40,315 nucleotides of DNA from Terrabacter tumescens (GCF_014646815.1 NZ_BMNZ01000013.1:1-40315), one strand, 5' to 3'. Shown: positions 24,565-33,168, numbered from the stretch's first letter. Made by a program: numbers and translations. Notes: generated from the letters alone by a model not told the origin.

Positions 24565-26064
24565 TCAGTCGTTCTGGGGGAAGCCGAGGTTGAGGCCGCC
24601 GTGGCTCGGGTCGAGCCAGCGGGAGGTCACGACCTTGCCGCGGGTGAAGAATTGCACGCCCTCCATGCCGTGGGCGTGGGTGTCGCCGAAGAGCGAGTTC
24701 TTCCACCCGCCGAAGGAGTAGTACGAGACGGGCACGGGGATCGGCACGTTGACGCCGACCATGCCGACCTCGACGTTGCGCTGGAACTTGCGGGCAGCGC
24801 CACCGTCGTTGGTGAAGATGGCCGTGCCGTTGCCGTAGGGGTTGCTGTTGATGAGCTTCAGCCCCTCGTCGTAGGAGTGGACCCGCACGACCGACAGCAC
24901 CGGGCCGAAGATCTCGTCGTCGTAGAGCGACATGCCCGGCTTGACGTTGTCGAAGAGCGTCGGCGCGAGGAAGTAGCCCTCGCCGTCGGAGTCGTAGGAG
25001 TCCTGCCGGCCGTCGACGACGAGCGTGGCCCCCTCGGACACCCCGGCGTCGAGGTAGGAGGTCACCTTGTCGCGGTGCTGCGAGGTGACGAGCGGGCCCA
25101 TGTCGCAGCCGCGCGTGCCGTCACCCGTGACGAGCTTGCCCATCCGGTCCTTGATCTTGGAGATGAGCTCGTCGGCGATGGGCTCGACGGCCACGAGGGC
25201 CGAGATCGCCATGCACCGCTCCCCCGCCGAGCCGAAGCCGGCGTTGACGGCGGCGTCCGCGGCGAGGTCGAGGTCGGCGTCGGGCAGCACGAGCATGTGG
25301 TTCTTCGCCCCGCCGAGGGCCTGGACGCGCTTGCCCTGGGCCGTGCCCGTCTCGTAGACGTACTTCGCGATCGGGGTCGAGCCGACGAACGACACCGACT
25401 TGACGTCGGGGTGGGTCAGCAGCGCGTCGACGGCCTCCTTGTCGCCGTTGACGACCTGCATGACGCCGTCGGGCAGCCCCGCCTCCTTCCACAGCGCGGC
25501 GATCGCGAGCGCGGCCGAGGGGTCCTTCTCCGAGGGCTTGAGCACGACGGCGTTGCCGCACGCGATGGCGACGGGGATGAACCACATCGGCACCATGGCC
25601 GGGAAGTTGAACGGCGAGATGACGGCAACGACGCCGAGCGGCTGGCGGATGGAGTAGACGTCGACGTTGGTCGACGCGTTCTCGGAGAAGCCGCCACGCA
25701 TGAGCGTCGGGATGCCGCAGGCGAACTCGGCGACCTCGAGGCCACGGTTCACCTCACCGAGGGCGTCGGAGAGCACCTTGCCGTGCTCGGCCGTGATGAG
25801 CGCGGCGATGTCCTCCTTGCGGTCGTTGAGCAGCTCGCGGAAGGCGAAGAGCACGCCGGTCCGCTTGGCGAGCGACGCGTCGGCCCACTCCTCCCAGGCG
25901 GAGGCGGCGGACTTCACGACGTCGTCGACGAGCGAGGCCGAGGCGAGGTCGAGCACGCCGGTCTGCTCACCGGTCGCGGGGTTGAAGACGGGCGACGTGC
26001 GCTCGGCGGTGCCGGTCCACGGCCGGCCGTCGATGAGGTGGGTGATGCGGGTGGGCGTGCTCAT
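24565..26064 (-). CDS. iolA: CoA-acylating (methyl)malonate-semialdehyde dehydrogenase
   Basis: The last step of the pathway: malonate semialdehyde plus CoA and NAD gives acetyl-CoA, CO2 and NADH. The 499-residue protein is a full-length MMSDH. It has SPFNFPAMVPMWFIPVAIACGN, the NAD-site FVGSTPIAKYVYETG, and the nucleophile C284 in GSAGERCMAISA, which is specific to MMSDH rather than to hydrolysing aldehyde dehydrogenases. Start ATG 26064 has AAGGA 7 nt upstream; an in-frame TTG seven codons earlier has no ribosome-binding site. A 52-bp gap separates it from iolH, so it may also have some independent control. The same enzyme can serve valine degradation (MmsA). Confidence 0.93.
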   Translation of the reverse strand: MSTPTRITHLIDGRPWTGTAERTSPVFNPATGEQTGVLDLASASLVDDVVKSAASAWEEWADASLAKRTGVLFAFRELLNDRKEDIAALITAEHGKVLSDALGEVNRGLEVAEFACGIPTLMRGGFSENASTNVDVYSIRQPLGVVAVISPFNFPAMVPMWFIPVAIACGNAVVLKPSEKDPSAALAIAALWKEAGLPDGVMQVVNGDKEAVDALLTHPDVKSVSFVGSTPIAKYVYETGTAQGKRVQALGGAKNHMLVLPDADLDLAADAAVNAGFGSAGERCMAISALVAVEPIADELISKIKDRMGKLVTGDGTRGCDMGPLVTSQHRDKVTSYLDAGVSEGATLVVDGRQDSYDSDGEGYFLAPTLFDNVKPGMSLYDDEIFGPVLSVVRVHSYDEGLKLINSNPYGNGTAIFTNDGGAARKFQRNVEVGMVGVNVPIPVPVSYYSFGGWKNSLFGDTHAHGMEGVQFFTRGKVVTSRWLDPSHGGLNLGFPQND

Positions 26065-26116
26065 GACTTCTTCCTTCTCTTGCAAGCTGGTTCAGGGGTG
26101 TGCCGCGTGGCGGGCT

Positions 26117-26998
26117 TCACGGGGAGACGAGCGTGGGGGCGGTCGCCCACTTGTCGAGGTAGGAGCGGATGGTGTCGCGCATGTAGGTGCTCGACTCACG
26201 CGCCCGGTCCTCCCAGGCGAAGACGCACGAGGTGACGATGCCGTCGAAGCCGATGCGCTCGAGGCCGGCGAAGAGCTGGCCGAAGTCGACCTCGCCCTGG
26301 CCGATGTCGAGGTGCTGGTGCACCGTGACCTGCGAGCCGGGAGGGTTGACGATGTAGCGCAGCCCCGATGACGCGGTGTGGTCGTAGGCATCGGCGACGT
26401 GGACCATGGTCACGAGATCGCCTGCCTTGTCGAGGATCCCGTCGCAGTCGTTGCCCTGGTGGAAGGTGTGCGGCGCGCAGTAGAGGAAGCTGACGTTGGG
26501 GCTGTTGATGCCGCGGATGATGTCGACCGCCCGCTTGCCGTCCTCCTCCCAGTCGTCGGGGTGCGGCTCGAGCACGAGCCGGATCCCCTCCCTCTCGAAG
26601 ACAGGCAGCAGCTCCTCCATCGACTGCCAGAACATCCGCTCGCAGACCGCCGCCTCTCGGGGGTTGCCGTTGAACTCGGAGTTCATCGTGTCGACGCCGA
26701 GGTCGCTCGTGATCTGGATGGCCCGCGTCCAGTAGCGCACCGCCGCCCGGCGGTCCTCCTCGTCCGGCCCCGACCACTTGAAGAGCGGCAGCACCGACGA
26801 CACCCCGACGCCGGCGACGGCCAGCGCCTTGCGGAACGACGCGACCGTCGTGTCGTCGACGCGCGGGTGGTTGAAGAACGGGATGAAGTCGTCGCGCGGC
26901 GACAGCTCGATCCACTCGTAGCCGAGCTCGGCCACGAGAGAGGGCAGCTCGAGCAGCGGCGTCTCACGGAGCATGTACGGGTCGAGGGCGAGCTTCAT
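26117..26998 (-). CDS. iolH: IolH-like TIM-barrel protein of inositol catabolism
   Basis: The 293-residue protein opens MKLALDPYMLRETPLLELP, with ELGYEWIELSPRDDFIPFF and MNSEFNG following. This is the pattern of Bacillus IolH rather than IolE or IolI. Further barrel motifs are LEPHPDDW, a VHVADAYDH metal-ligand segment and a C-terminal FAWEDRA. IolH is a conserved member of iol operons whose reaction is not settled; an isomerase or epimerase role is assumed from the fold. Its ATG overlaps the TGA of iolD (ATGA, 26995-26998), so translation is probably coupled; GGAG lies about 9 nt upstream. Confidence 0.8.
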   Translation of the reverse strand: MKLALDPYMLRETPLLELPSLVAELGYEWIELSPRDDFIPFFNHPRVDDTTVASFRKALAVAGVGVSSVLPLFKWSGPDEEDRRAAVRYWTRAIQITSDLGVDTMNSEFNGNPREAAVCERMFWQSMEELLPVFEREGIRLVLEPHPDDWEEDGKRAVDIIRGINSPNVSFLYCAPHTFHQGNDCDGILDKAGDLVTMVHVADAYDHTASSGLRYIVNPPGSQVTVHQHLDIGQGEVDFGQLFAGLERIGFDGIVTSCVFAWEDRARESSTYMRDTIRSYLDKWATAPTLVSP

Positions 26999-28965
26999 GA
27001 CTGGGACTCCGGGTCTGAGGGGGTGCCGGCAGGGGTGATGAGCGGGCGCTGGGTCGCCTTGTGGTCGACGTACTCGGCGTAGGCCGTCTGCGTCGTGTCG
27101 AGGTCGCTGACCGCCGAGACCGGGACGTCCCACCACGACGCGCTGTCGGGTGCGTGGACGAGCGGGTCGGTCTCGACGTGGATGACGACGGGTCCGCCGT
27201 CGGCCGGCCAAGCCTTGGCCTCCTTGATCGCCTGGTGCAGCTCGTCGAGGGAGTGCACCTCGATGACGTGGGCGCCGAGGGACCGCGCGTTGGCCGCGAG
27301 GTCGACGGGCAGGACCTCGCCGTCGAGCCGGCCGGACGACTCGCCCCGGAAGCGGTACGAGGTCCCGAAGCGCTGCGAGCCCAGCGACTCCGACAGCGAG
27401 CCGATCGAGTGGAAGCCGTGGTTCTGCACGAGGACGACGACGACCTTGACCCGCTCCTGCACGGCGGTGACGAGCTCGGTCGGCATCATGAGGTAGCCGC
27501 CGTCCCCGACCATGGCGAAGACGTCGCGCGACTCGTCGGCGAGGCGGATGCCGATCGACGCCGGCACCTCGTAGCCCATGCAGGAGTAGCCGTACTCGAC
27601 GTGATAGGCCTTGCGGTCCCGCACCCGCCACAGCTTGTGGATGTCGCCGGGCATCGAGCCGGCCGCGCAGAGCACGACGTCGCGCGGGTCGCTCAGCTCG
27701 TTGACGGCGCCGAGCACCTGGCCCTGCGTCAGCAGACCCTCGGCCAGCCGGTCGGTGACGTCGGTCGGCGGGTTGAAGGCGCCCTCGACCGCGGTGTCCC
27801 ACTGCGCCCAGAGCTGGGCCTGGCGCGACCGGTAGGCGTCGTCGACGGCATACCCCTGCAGTGCCGTCGTCAGGGCGGTCAGCGCCTCGCGGGCGTCGGC
27901 GACGACCGTCAGGCCCGCGTGCTTGCCCGCGTCGAAGCGCGCGACGTTGATGTTGACGAAACGGACACCGCCCTCCTGAAAGGCGGTCCGCGACGCCGTG
28001 GTGAAGTCGCTCCAGCGCGTGCCGATGCCGATGACGACGTCGGCCTCGGCGGCGAGCGCGTTGGCGGCCGTCGTCCCGGTCGAGCCGACGGCGCCCATCT
28101 CCTGCGGGTGGCCGTGAGGCAGCGAGCCCTTGCCGGCCTGCGACTCCCCGACCGGGATGCCGGTCGCCTCGCAGAACGCCTGCAGCGCCGACTCCGCGCC
28201 CGAGTAGTGCACGCCACCACCCGCGACGACCAACGGCCGCTTCGCCGAGCGGATGACCGCGGCGGCGTCCTCGACGTCCACGGCCTCGGGCAGCGGACGG
28301 GCCACGCGCCACGTGCGCGGCGCGAAGAGCTCGACCGGCCAGTCGTGGGCCTCGGCCTGCACGTCCTGCGGCAGCGCGATCGTCACGGCGCCGGTCTCGA
28401 CCGGGTCGGTGAGCACCCGCATCGCGCCGAGCAGCGCCGACGGCAGCTGCTCCGGACGGCTGACCCGGTCGAAGAACCTCGACAGCGGGCGGAAGGCGTC
28501 GTTGACCGTCACGTCGGCGGCATACGGCAGCTCGAGCTCCTGCAGCACCGGCGAGCTGACGCGCGTCGCGAAGGTGCCGGACGGCAGCAGCAGCACGGGG
28601 ATCCGGTTGATCGTCGCGAGCGCCGCACCGGTCAGCATGTTCGTCGAGCCGGGGCCGACCGAGGCCGTGCACGCCCACGTCTGGAGGCGGTCCTTCTGCC
28701 GGGCGTACGCCACGGAGGTGTGGACCATCGCCTGCTCGTTGCGCGCGAGCACGTAGGGAAGGTGCTCCTCGCCGTCGGCGAGCTCGTTCTGCAGCAGCGC
28801 CTGGCCGATGCCGGCGACGTTGCCGTGGCCGAAGATGCCGAAGCAGCCGGCGAAGAGCTTCTGCCGCTCGCCGTCGCGCTCGCTCCACTGGTTGGCGAGG
28901 AAGCGGACCACGGCCTGGGCCACCGTGAGGCGCACCGTCGTGGCCGTGTGGGTGTCGCTCGTCAT
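26995..28965 (-). CDS. iolD: 3D-(3,5/4)-trihydroxycyclohexane-1,2-dione hydrolase (ThDP enzyme)
   Basis: IolD opens the cyclic dione to 5-deoxy-glucuronate. The 656-residue protein has the three ThDP-enzyme domains. The N-terminal pyrimidine-binding domain carries the catalytic E77 in ARNEQAM; the central domain is around 190-350; and the C-terminal domain has the pyrophosphate/Mg motif G-D-G-G-Y-L-M-M up to Q-N (about 484-514). TWACTASVGPGSTNML near 110-125 is typical of IolD. ATG 28965 with GGAGGTG 5 nt upstream is chosen over a frame extension of 16 codons. It overlaps the iolB stop (ATGA, 28962-28965) and the iolH start, so iolB-iolD-iolH form a translationally coupled block. Confidence 0.93.
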   Translation of the reverse strand: MTSDTHTATTVRLTVAQAVVRFLANQWSERDGERQKLFAGCFGIFGHGNVAGIGQALLQNELADGEEHLPYVLARNEQAMVHTSVAYARQKDRLQTWACTASVGPGSTNMLTGAALATINRIPVLLLPSGTFATRVSSPVLQELELPYAADVTVNDAFRPLSRFFDRVSRPEQLPSALLGAMRVLTDPVETGAVTIALPQDVQAEAHDWPVELFAPRTWRVARPLPEAVDVEDAAAVIRSAKRPLVVAGGGVHYSGAESALQAFCEATGIPVGESQAGKGSLPHGHPQEMGAVGSTGTTAANALAAEADVVIGIGTRWSDFTTASRTAFQEGGVRFVNINVARFDAGKHAGLTVVADAREALTALTTALQGYAVDDAYRSRQAQLWAQWDTAVEGAFNPPTDVTDRLAEGLLTQGQVLGAVNELSDPRDVVLCAAGSMPGDIHKLWRVRDRKAYHVEYGYSCMGYEVPASIGIRLADESRDVFAMVGDGGYLMMPTELVTAVQERVKVVVVLVQNHGFHSIGSLSESLGSQRFGTSYRFRGESSGRLDGEVLPVDLAANARSLGAHVIEVHSLDELHQAIKEAKAWPADGGPVVIHVETDPLVHAPDSASWWDVPVSAVSDLDTTQTAYAEYVDHKATQRPLITPAGTPSDPESQS

Positions 28966-29981
28966 CGAGCACCTCCAAGGGGAAGTCGGGGGTCGACCGG
29001 CTGGTCGGACCACGTGTCGCGGACCCAGCCGTGCGCGGGGTCGTCGCAGATGAGCCAGGCACGTTCGGCACCGGGGCCGGCCATGACGTTGAGGTAGTAG
29101 AGGTCGTAGCCCGGGGCGGCCATGGCCGGCCCGTGCCAGCCGTGCGGCACGAGGACGACGTCACCCGAACGGACCTCGGCGAGCACGTCGATCGGGCGCT
29201 CGTCGGTGCCGTAGACACGCACGTAACCGACACCGCGTCGACCGCCTTCGGCGGGCTGTCCTCCTGAGGTCGAATCAAGCTCGCTTCGCTCGGTTGACAC
29301 CGAACTGCCCGGACCGCCTTCGGCGGCCTGGTCTGCCGAGGTCCGATCAAGCTCGCTTCGCTCGGTTGATCGAACCTCGAAGTAGTAGATCTCCTCGAGC
29401 TCGGTCTCGACGCCCGGGCGCTCCTCGTCGTGCTTGTGCGGCGGGTAGGAGCTCCAGTTGCCGCCCGGCGTGATGACCTCGCAGGCGATGATCGAGTCGG
29501 CGTCGAGCACGCCCGGGATGCCGAAGTTGCGCACCTCGCGCGACGCGACGCCCGCACCGCGCAGCTCGACGGGCACGTCGGCGACGCCCACGTGGCGGAA
29601 CGGCGGCGTGTGCCGCTCCGCCGCGCGGGCGCCGCACACCGCGACCCTGGCCGGGCCGCCCTCCGCGGTCACCGTCAGCTCGGCGTCCCGCGAGGCGTAG
29701 GCGACGTCGGTCGGGCCCGCGAAGACGGACTCGCGACCGGCGAGGTGGGCCTCGTGCTTCTCGCCGTCCGCGTCGACCGCGGTGACGATCACCGACCCCG
29801 CGAGCGGCACGACGACGTGCTCCCACTCGCCCGCCGCGACGGTGCGGCTCTGCCCGGGAGCGAGGTCCACGGCATACAACCGCGTGTGCGACCAGCCGTC
29901 AACGGTGTCGTCGATCGCGACCGACCACTCGGTGGTGCCGGCGCTCCCGAGGGGGCGCACCCAGCGCTCGTTGTCGCTCAC
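28962..29981 (-). CDS. iolB: 5-deoxy-glucuronate isomerase with internal in-frame repeat insertion
   Basis: IolB converts 5-deoxy-glucuronate to 2-deoxy-5-keto-gluconate. The bicupin fold is supported by SYPPHKHDEE followed by ETELEEIYYFEV (metal ligands, about 177-200) and by VLVPHGWHGPAMAAPGYDLYYLNVMAG further on. The protein is 339 residues, longer than the usual 270-300. The excess is two 24-residue copies (STERSELD… twice, about 200-247), encoded by a tandem 72-bp repeat inserted between two conserved strands. The frame is preserved, so the enzyme may still work with a surface loop. Start GTG 29981 overlaps the aldolase stop (GTGA). Confidence 0.9.
   Translation of the reverse strand: MSDNERWVRPLGSAGTTEWSVAIDDTVDGWSHTRLYAVDLAPGQSRTVAAGEWEHVVVPLAGSVIVTAVDADGEKHEAHLAGRESVFAGPTDVAYASRDAELTVTAEGGPARVAVCGARAAERHTPPFRHVGVADVPVELRGAGVASREVRNFGIPGVLDADSIIACEVITPGGNWSSYPPHKHDEERPGVETELEEIYYFEVRSTERSELDRTSADQAAEGGPGSSVSTERSELDSTSGGQPAEGGRRGVGYVRVYGTDERPIDVLAEVRSGDVVLVPHGWHGPAMAAPGYDLYYLNVMAGPGAERAWLICDDPAHGWVRDTWSDQPVDPRLPLGGAR
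29241..29384. repeat. Tandem 72-bp repeat inside iolB
   Basis: Two copies, 29241-29312 and 29313-29384. Each begins ACCGCCTTCGGCGG (a CCGCC-TTC-GGCGG hairpin) and carries an identical 24-bp core starting ATCAAGCTCGCTTCGCTCGG and ending TTGA. In copy 2 the core is flanked by CGATCAA and TTGATCG, giving a second dyad. Intermediate positions have diverged. The unit length is a multiple of three and both copies read through in the iolB frame. Confidence 0.85.
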
Positions 29982-30937
29982 GCGCCGGCCCCGCTCCCCT
30001 GGGCCGACGACTGGGCCGAGCCGTGCACGAGGCCGGCGGCGATGTCGACGGCCGCGGCGACGTCACCGTCGGGCGGGAAGAGCAGCGCGCGACCGACGAC
30101 CAGGCCTCGGACGGCGGGCAGGTCGAGCGCCCGCCCCCACGACGCGTACGTGTCCTGCGGGTCGCCCTGGGGGTCGCCGCCGAGCAGCAGCGTCGGCAGG
30201 GTCGTCGCGTCCATCACGCGCTCGAGCTCGTCGACGACGGGAAGCTTGAGCCACGTGTAGGCGCTCGACGCACCGAGGCCGGCGGCGATGTGGACCGACT
30301 TGATGGTCGAGTCCGGGTCGAGCTGGTTGACCACGCGGCCACCCTCACGCGTCGAGAGGAACGGCTCGACCATCGCCATGAGCCGGTGCTCGGCGAGCTC
30401 GGTGACGGCGTGGGCGCTCGCCTCGAGCGTCGCCACGGTGCCCGGGTCCTCGAGGCAGATACGGGTCAGCATCTTGCCGCCGTCGATGCCCCGGACCGCG
30501 ATCTCCTCGGCGGTGTAGGCGGTGAAGCGGTCGTCGAGCTCGAAGCTCGCGCCCTGCAGGCCCCCGCGGTTCATCGAGCCGATGGCGACCTTGTCGTCGA
30601 GCGCCCCGAGCAGCAGGAGGTCGTCGAGGATGTCGGGGGTGCCGAGCACGCCGTCGACGCCGGGGCGCTGCAGGGCGGTGACGAGCCGGTCGAGCAGGTC
30701 GCTGCGGCTCGCCATGGCGGCTCCCGCGCCGCGGACGCCGAGGGCGCCGCGGGCCGGGTGGTCGGCGGCGACGAGCAGCATCCGGCCGTCCTCGCGGACG
30801 AGCGGACGGCGTCGCCGGGCCGCCCACGCGGCGGCGATGCGGCCGGGCTCTCGGACGCGGATCTCGGTGAGGTCGGCGACCCGGACGGTCGGGCTGACAG
30901 CGGGCTCGACAGCGGGATCGTGCTGCGTGGTGGTCAT
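29978..30937 (-). CDS. (Beta/alpha)8 class I aldolase-like protein (Cgl0159 type), probable IolJ substitute
   Basis: The 319-residue protein has the segments LVAADHPARGALGV (about 55-68), GSMNRGGLQGASFELDDR (about 120-137), and TWLKLPVV with K231 as a likely Schiff-base Lys, followed by TLPTLLLGGDPQGD. This matches the Cgl0159-type TIM-barrel family found in actinobacterial inositol clusters. No classical IolJ is present, so this protein is the best candidate to split 2-deoxy-5-keto-gluconate 6-phosphate into dihydroxyacetone phosphate and malonate semialdehyde; that reaction is inferred from context. ATG 30937 has GAGGAGG 5 nt upstream and overlaps the iolC stop (ATGA). The C-terminal tail (GSAQSSAQGSGAGA) is low in complexity. 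Confidence 0.82.
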   Translation of the reverse strand: MTTTQHDPAVEPAVSPTVRVADLTEIRVREPGRIAAAWAARRRRPLVREDGRMLLVAADHPARGALGVRGAGAAMASRSDLLDRLVTALQRPGVDGVLGTPDILDDLLLLGALDDKVAIGSMNRGGLQGASFELDDRFTAYTAEEIAVRGIDGGKMLTRICLEDPGTVATLEASAHAVTELAEHRLMAMVEPFLSTREGGRVVNQLDPDSTIKSVHIAAGLGASSAYTWLKLPVVDELERVMDATTLPTLLLGGDPQGDPQDTYASWGRALDLPAVRGLVVGRALLFPPDGDVAAAVDIAAGLVHGSAQSSAQGSGAGA

Positions 30938-31968
30938 CGCGCCTCCTCGGCGGTGGTGGCGAACGGGGCGGCCGGGGCGACGGAGGCCAGGCGCTCCTCG
31001 ACCTCGGCGGAGGTCGGCATCGCGGTCGAGCACTCGAGCTTGCTCGCGACGATCGCACCGGCGACGTTCGCGAACTCGAGGACGCGCCGCAGGCCCCAGC
31101 CCTCGAGCAGGCCGTGGCACAGGGCACCGCCGAAGGCGTCGCCCGCGCCGAGGCCGTTGACGACCTCGACCGGGAAGGGAGGCACCTCGACGCGTTCGTC
31201 GCGGGTCGCGGCGAGCACCCCCTTGGGGCCCTGCTTGACGACCGCCAGCTCGACGCCGCGCTCGAGCAGCGCGTCGGCCGCCCGCTGCGGGTCGGTCTCG
31301 CCGACGGCGACCTCGCACTCCTCGCGGTTGCCGACGGCGACCGTGACGTGGTCGAGCGCGCGCCCGACCTGCTCGCTCGCCTCGGCCGGGTCGGTCCAGA
31401 ACATCGGGCGGTAGTCGAGGTCGAGGACGGTGTGGGCGCGCCGTCCGCGTGCCGCCCAGGCGGCGAAGTGCGCGGCGCGGCTCGGCTCCTGCGACAGGCC
31501 GGTGACGGTCGCCCAGTAGACGCCGGCGGTGCGGATCGCCTCGAGCGGCAGCTCGTCGGCCTCGATCATGAGGTCGGGCGCGATGGGGTAGCGGTAGAAG
31601 TACAGCGGGAAGTCGTCGGGCGGGAAGACCTCGCAGAAGGTGACGGGCGTCGGCGGCCCCGTGACGGCCGACACGAACGCGTCGTCGACGCCGAAGCCGC
31701 GCAGCGCCTCGTGGATGTAGCGTCCGAAGGCGTCCTGCCCGGTCCGCGTGACGAGCGCCGTCCGGTGCCCGTGGCGCGCGGCGGCGACGGCGACGTTGGT
31801 CGCGCTGCCGCCGAGGAACTTCTGGAAGGTCTCGACCTTCTCGAGGCCGACGCCGTGCTGGAGCGGGTAGATGTCGACGCCCGTGCGCCCGATGGCGACG
31901 ACGTCGTAGGGGGTGTCGTCGGGGGTGGCGTATGCCGTGTCGTCGGCCTGAGTGGTCGAGGTGGCCAT
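30934..31968 (-). CDS. iolC: 5-dehydro-2-deoxygluconokinase (PfkB family)
   Basis: IolC phosphorylates 2-deoxy-5-keto-gluconate with ATP. The 344-residue kinase has the N-terminal PfkB signature region VAIGRTGVDIYP and FLGGSATNVAVAAARHG (G53-G54), and the C-terminal signature NGLGAGDAFGGALCHGLLEG with catalytic D277. The PLYFYRYPIAPDLMI segment is typical of IolC. ATG 31968 is the likely start although its ribosome-binding site is weak (GTGGG); it lies 14 bp after the stop of iolG2, so translation may depend on read-on ribosomes. Its stop overlaps the aldolase start by 4 bp. Confidence 0.92.
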   Translation of the reverse strand: MATSTTQADDTAYATPDDTPYDVVAIGRTGVDIYPLQHGVGLEKVETFQKFLGGSATNVAVAAARHGHRTALVTRTGQDAFGRYIHEALRGFGVDDAFVSAVTGPPTPVTFCEVFPPDDFPLYFYRYPIAPDLMIEADELPLEAIRTAGVYWATVTGLSQEPSRAAHFAAWAARGRRAHTVLDLDYRPMFWTDPAEASEQVGRALDHVTVAVGNREECEVAVGETDPQRAADALLERGVELAVVKQGPKGVLAATRDERVEVPPFPVEVVNGLGAGDAFGGALCHGLLEGWGLRRVLEFANVAGAIVASKLECSTAMPTSAEVEERLASVAPAAPFATTAEEAR

Positions 31969-31982
31969 GGTGCCCACGTCGT

Positions 31983-32987
31983 TCACAGACCGGGGATCTC
32001 GGTGAGCGAGACCGGCCGGTTCTCCCGGCGCGAGAGCTCGCAGGCCTCGGCGACGCGGAAGGCCTGGAGGGCGTCGTCGACGGTGCAGGGCGAGGCCAGC
32101 GCGCCACGGGCGACCGCGGCGAAGGCCGTCAGCTCGGCGCGGTAGGCCGGCAGGAAGCGCTCCATGAACGACCAGTGGCGCGGCCCGGACGGGTAGGTCG
32201 CGCCGGGCTCTGCCGAGGTGACGGCGAGGGAGTCGTCGTAGCCCACGCCGATGGTGCCCTCGCTGCCGAGGACCTCCATGCGCACGTCGTGGCCGGCGCC
32301 GTTGTAGCGGGTGGCCGAGAGGTTGACGAGCGTGCCGTCGTCGAGCGTCAGCACGGCCGCTGCGGTGTCGACGTCGCCGGCCTCGGAGAAGAACTGCGCA
32401 CCCTTGTTGGCGCCGGTGGCGTAGACCGAGGCGACCTCGCGGCCGGTGACGAAGCGGATGATGTCGAAGTCGTGGATGGAGCAGTCGCGGAAGAGGCCGC
32501 CGCTCGTCGGGATGTAGGCGGCGTGGGGCGGCGACTGGTCGTGCGTCTGGGCGCGGATGCTGTGCAGGAAGCCGAGCTCGCCGGCGGCCACGGCCTGCTG
32601 CGCACGCTGGTAGCCGCGGTCGAAGCGCCGCTGGAAGCCGACGTGGACGGGCGTGCTCGTCGTCCGGACGAGCTGGGCGAGCGTGAGCGTCTCGTCGAGG
32701 GTGGCGGCGACGGGCTTCTCGCAGAAGGTCGGCACCCCGGCCTCGAGACCGAGCCGGATGAGGGGCGCGTGGCCGGGCGTAGCCGTGGCGATGACGAAGC
32801 CGTCGACCCCGGAGGCGAGCAGCTCGGCCGGCGACGCGGCATACCCGACCTCGAGCTTGTCGGCCACGGCGCGAGCGGCGTCGGCGTCCAGGTCGGCCAC
32901 GACGACCTCGTCGACGTCGGAGAGGTCGCGGAGGGTCTCGGCGTGGAACGCCCCGATGCGGCCGACTCCGGCCAGTCCGATGCGCAT
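31983..32987 (-). CDS. iolG: Inositol 2-dehydrogenase-type oxidoreductase (Gfo/Idh/MocA), copy 2
   Basis: The 334-residue protein has an N-terminal Rossmann fold (G7-V-G-R-I-G12), the E90-K91-P92 motif and the catalytic D168…H172 in GGLFRDCSIHDFD. This is the form seen in the myo-/scyllo-inositol dehydrogenases of actinobacteria. It is the first gene of the catabolic operon, so it probably makes the committed ketone (inosose); copy 1 at the operon end may use another isomer. Start ATG 32987 is chosen because AAGGGAGA (32994-33001) lies 6 nt upstream; a GTG two codons earlier touches that site. The leader is long, about 130 nt from the predicted promoter. Confidence 0.87.
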   Translation of the reverse strand: MRIGLAGVGRIGAFHAETLRDLSDVDEVVVADLDADAARAVADKLEVGYAASPAELLASGVDGFVIATATPGHAPLIRLGLEAGVPTFCEKPVAATLDETLTLAQLVRTTSTPVHVGFQRRFDRGYQRAQQAVAAGELGFLHSIRAQTHDQSPPHAAYIPTSGGLFRDCSIHDFDIIRFVTGREVASVYATGANKGAQFFSEAGDVDTAAAVLTLDDGTLVNLSATRYNGAGHDVRMEVLGSEGTIGVGYDDSLAVTSAEPGATYPSGPRHWSFMERFLPAYRAELTAFAAVARGALASPCTVDDALQAFRVAEACELSRRENRPVSLTEIPGL

Positions 32988-33108
32988 GTGCACTCTCCCT
33001 TGGGTGATCGCGGTGGGCGGCGAGCCGGTGGGGTGGTCGCCGCGGGTTTCGGTCGACGAGCGCCAGGGCGAGGTCGGCCTTCCGAGAACGATCGTCGTGC
33101 CGCAGGGC

Positions 33109-33168
33109 TCGTCGTGTCAAGCAAATGTTAGGACATTCTGATGTTTGATCAATCTCTTGACACGACGA
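33109..33168. promoter_or_regulatory. Composite operator: 13-bp inverted repeat enclosing smaller dyads
   Basis: TCGTCGTGTCAAG (33109-33121) and its exact complement (33156-33168) flank a 34-bp core. The core contains AATGT-TAGG-ACATT (33124-33137), an overlapping ACAT-TCTG-ATGT (33133-33144) and the palindrome TTGATCAA (33145-33152). Outward-facing TTGACA boxes lie in the two arms. The arrangement suggests co-ordinate control of both divergent operons. Confidence 0.7.
33125..33152 (-). promoter_or_regulatory. Predicted promoter of the iol catabolic operon
   Basis: On the minus strand TTGATC (33152-33147), a 16-nt spacer and TAACAT (33130-33125) form a plausible -35/-10 pair. The -10 lies inside the ATGT-N4-ACAT dyad (33125-33136), so a repressor bound there would block initiation. 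Transcription would begin near 33118. Confidence 0.5.

Noticed and set aside
26999-29557. N-terminal extension of the iolH frame by over 850 codons
   Set aside because: It runs antisense-in-frame through iolD and iolB, which are recognised in another frame of the same strand; ATG 26998 overlapping the iolD stop is the proper start.
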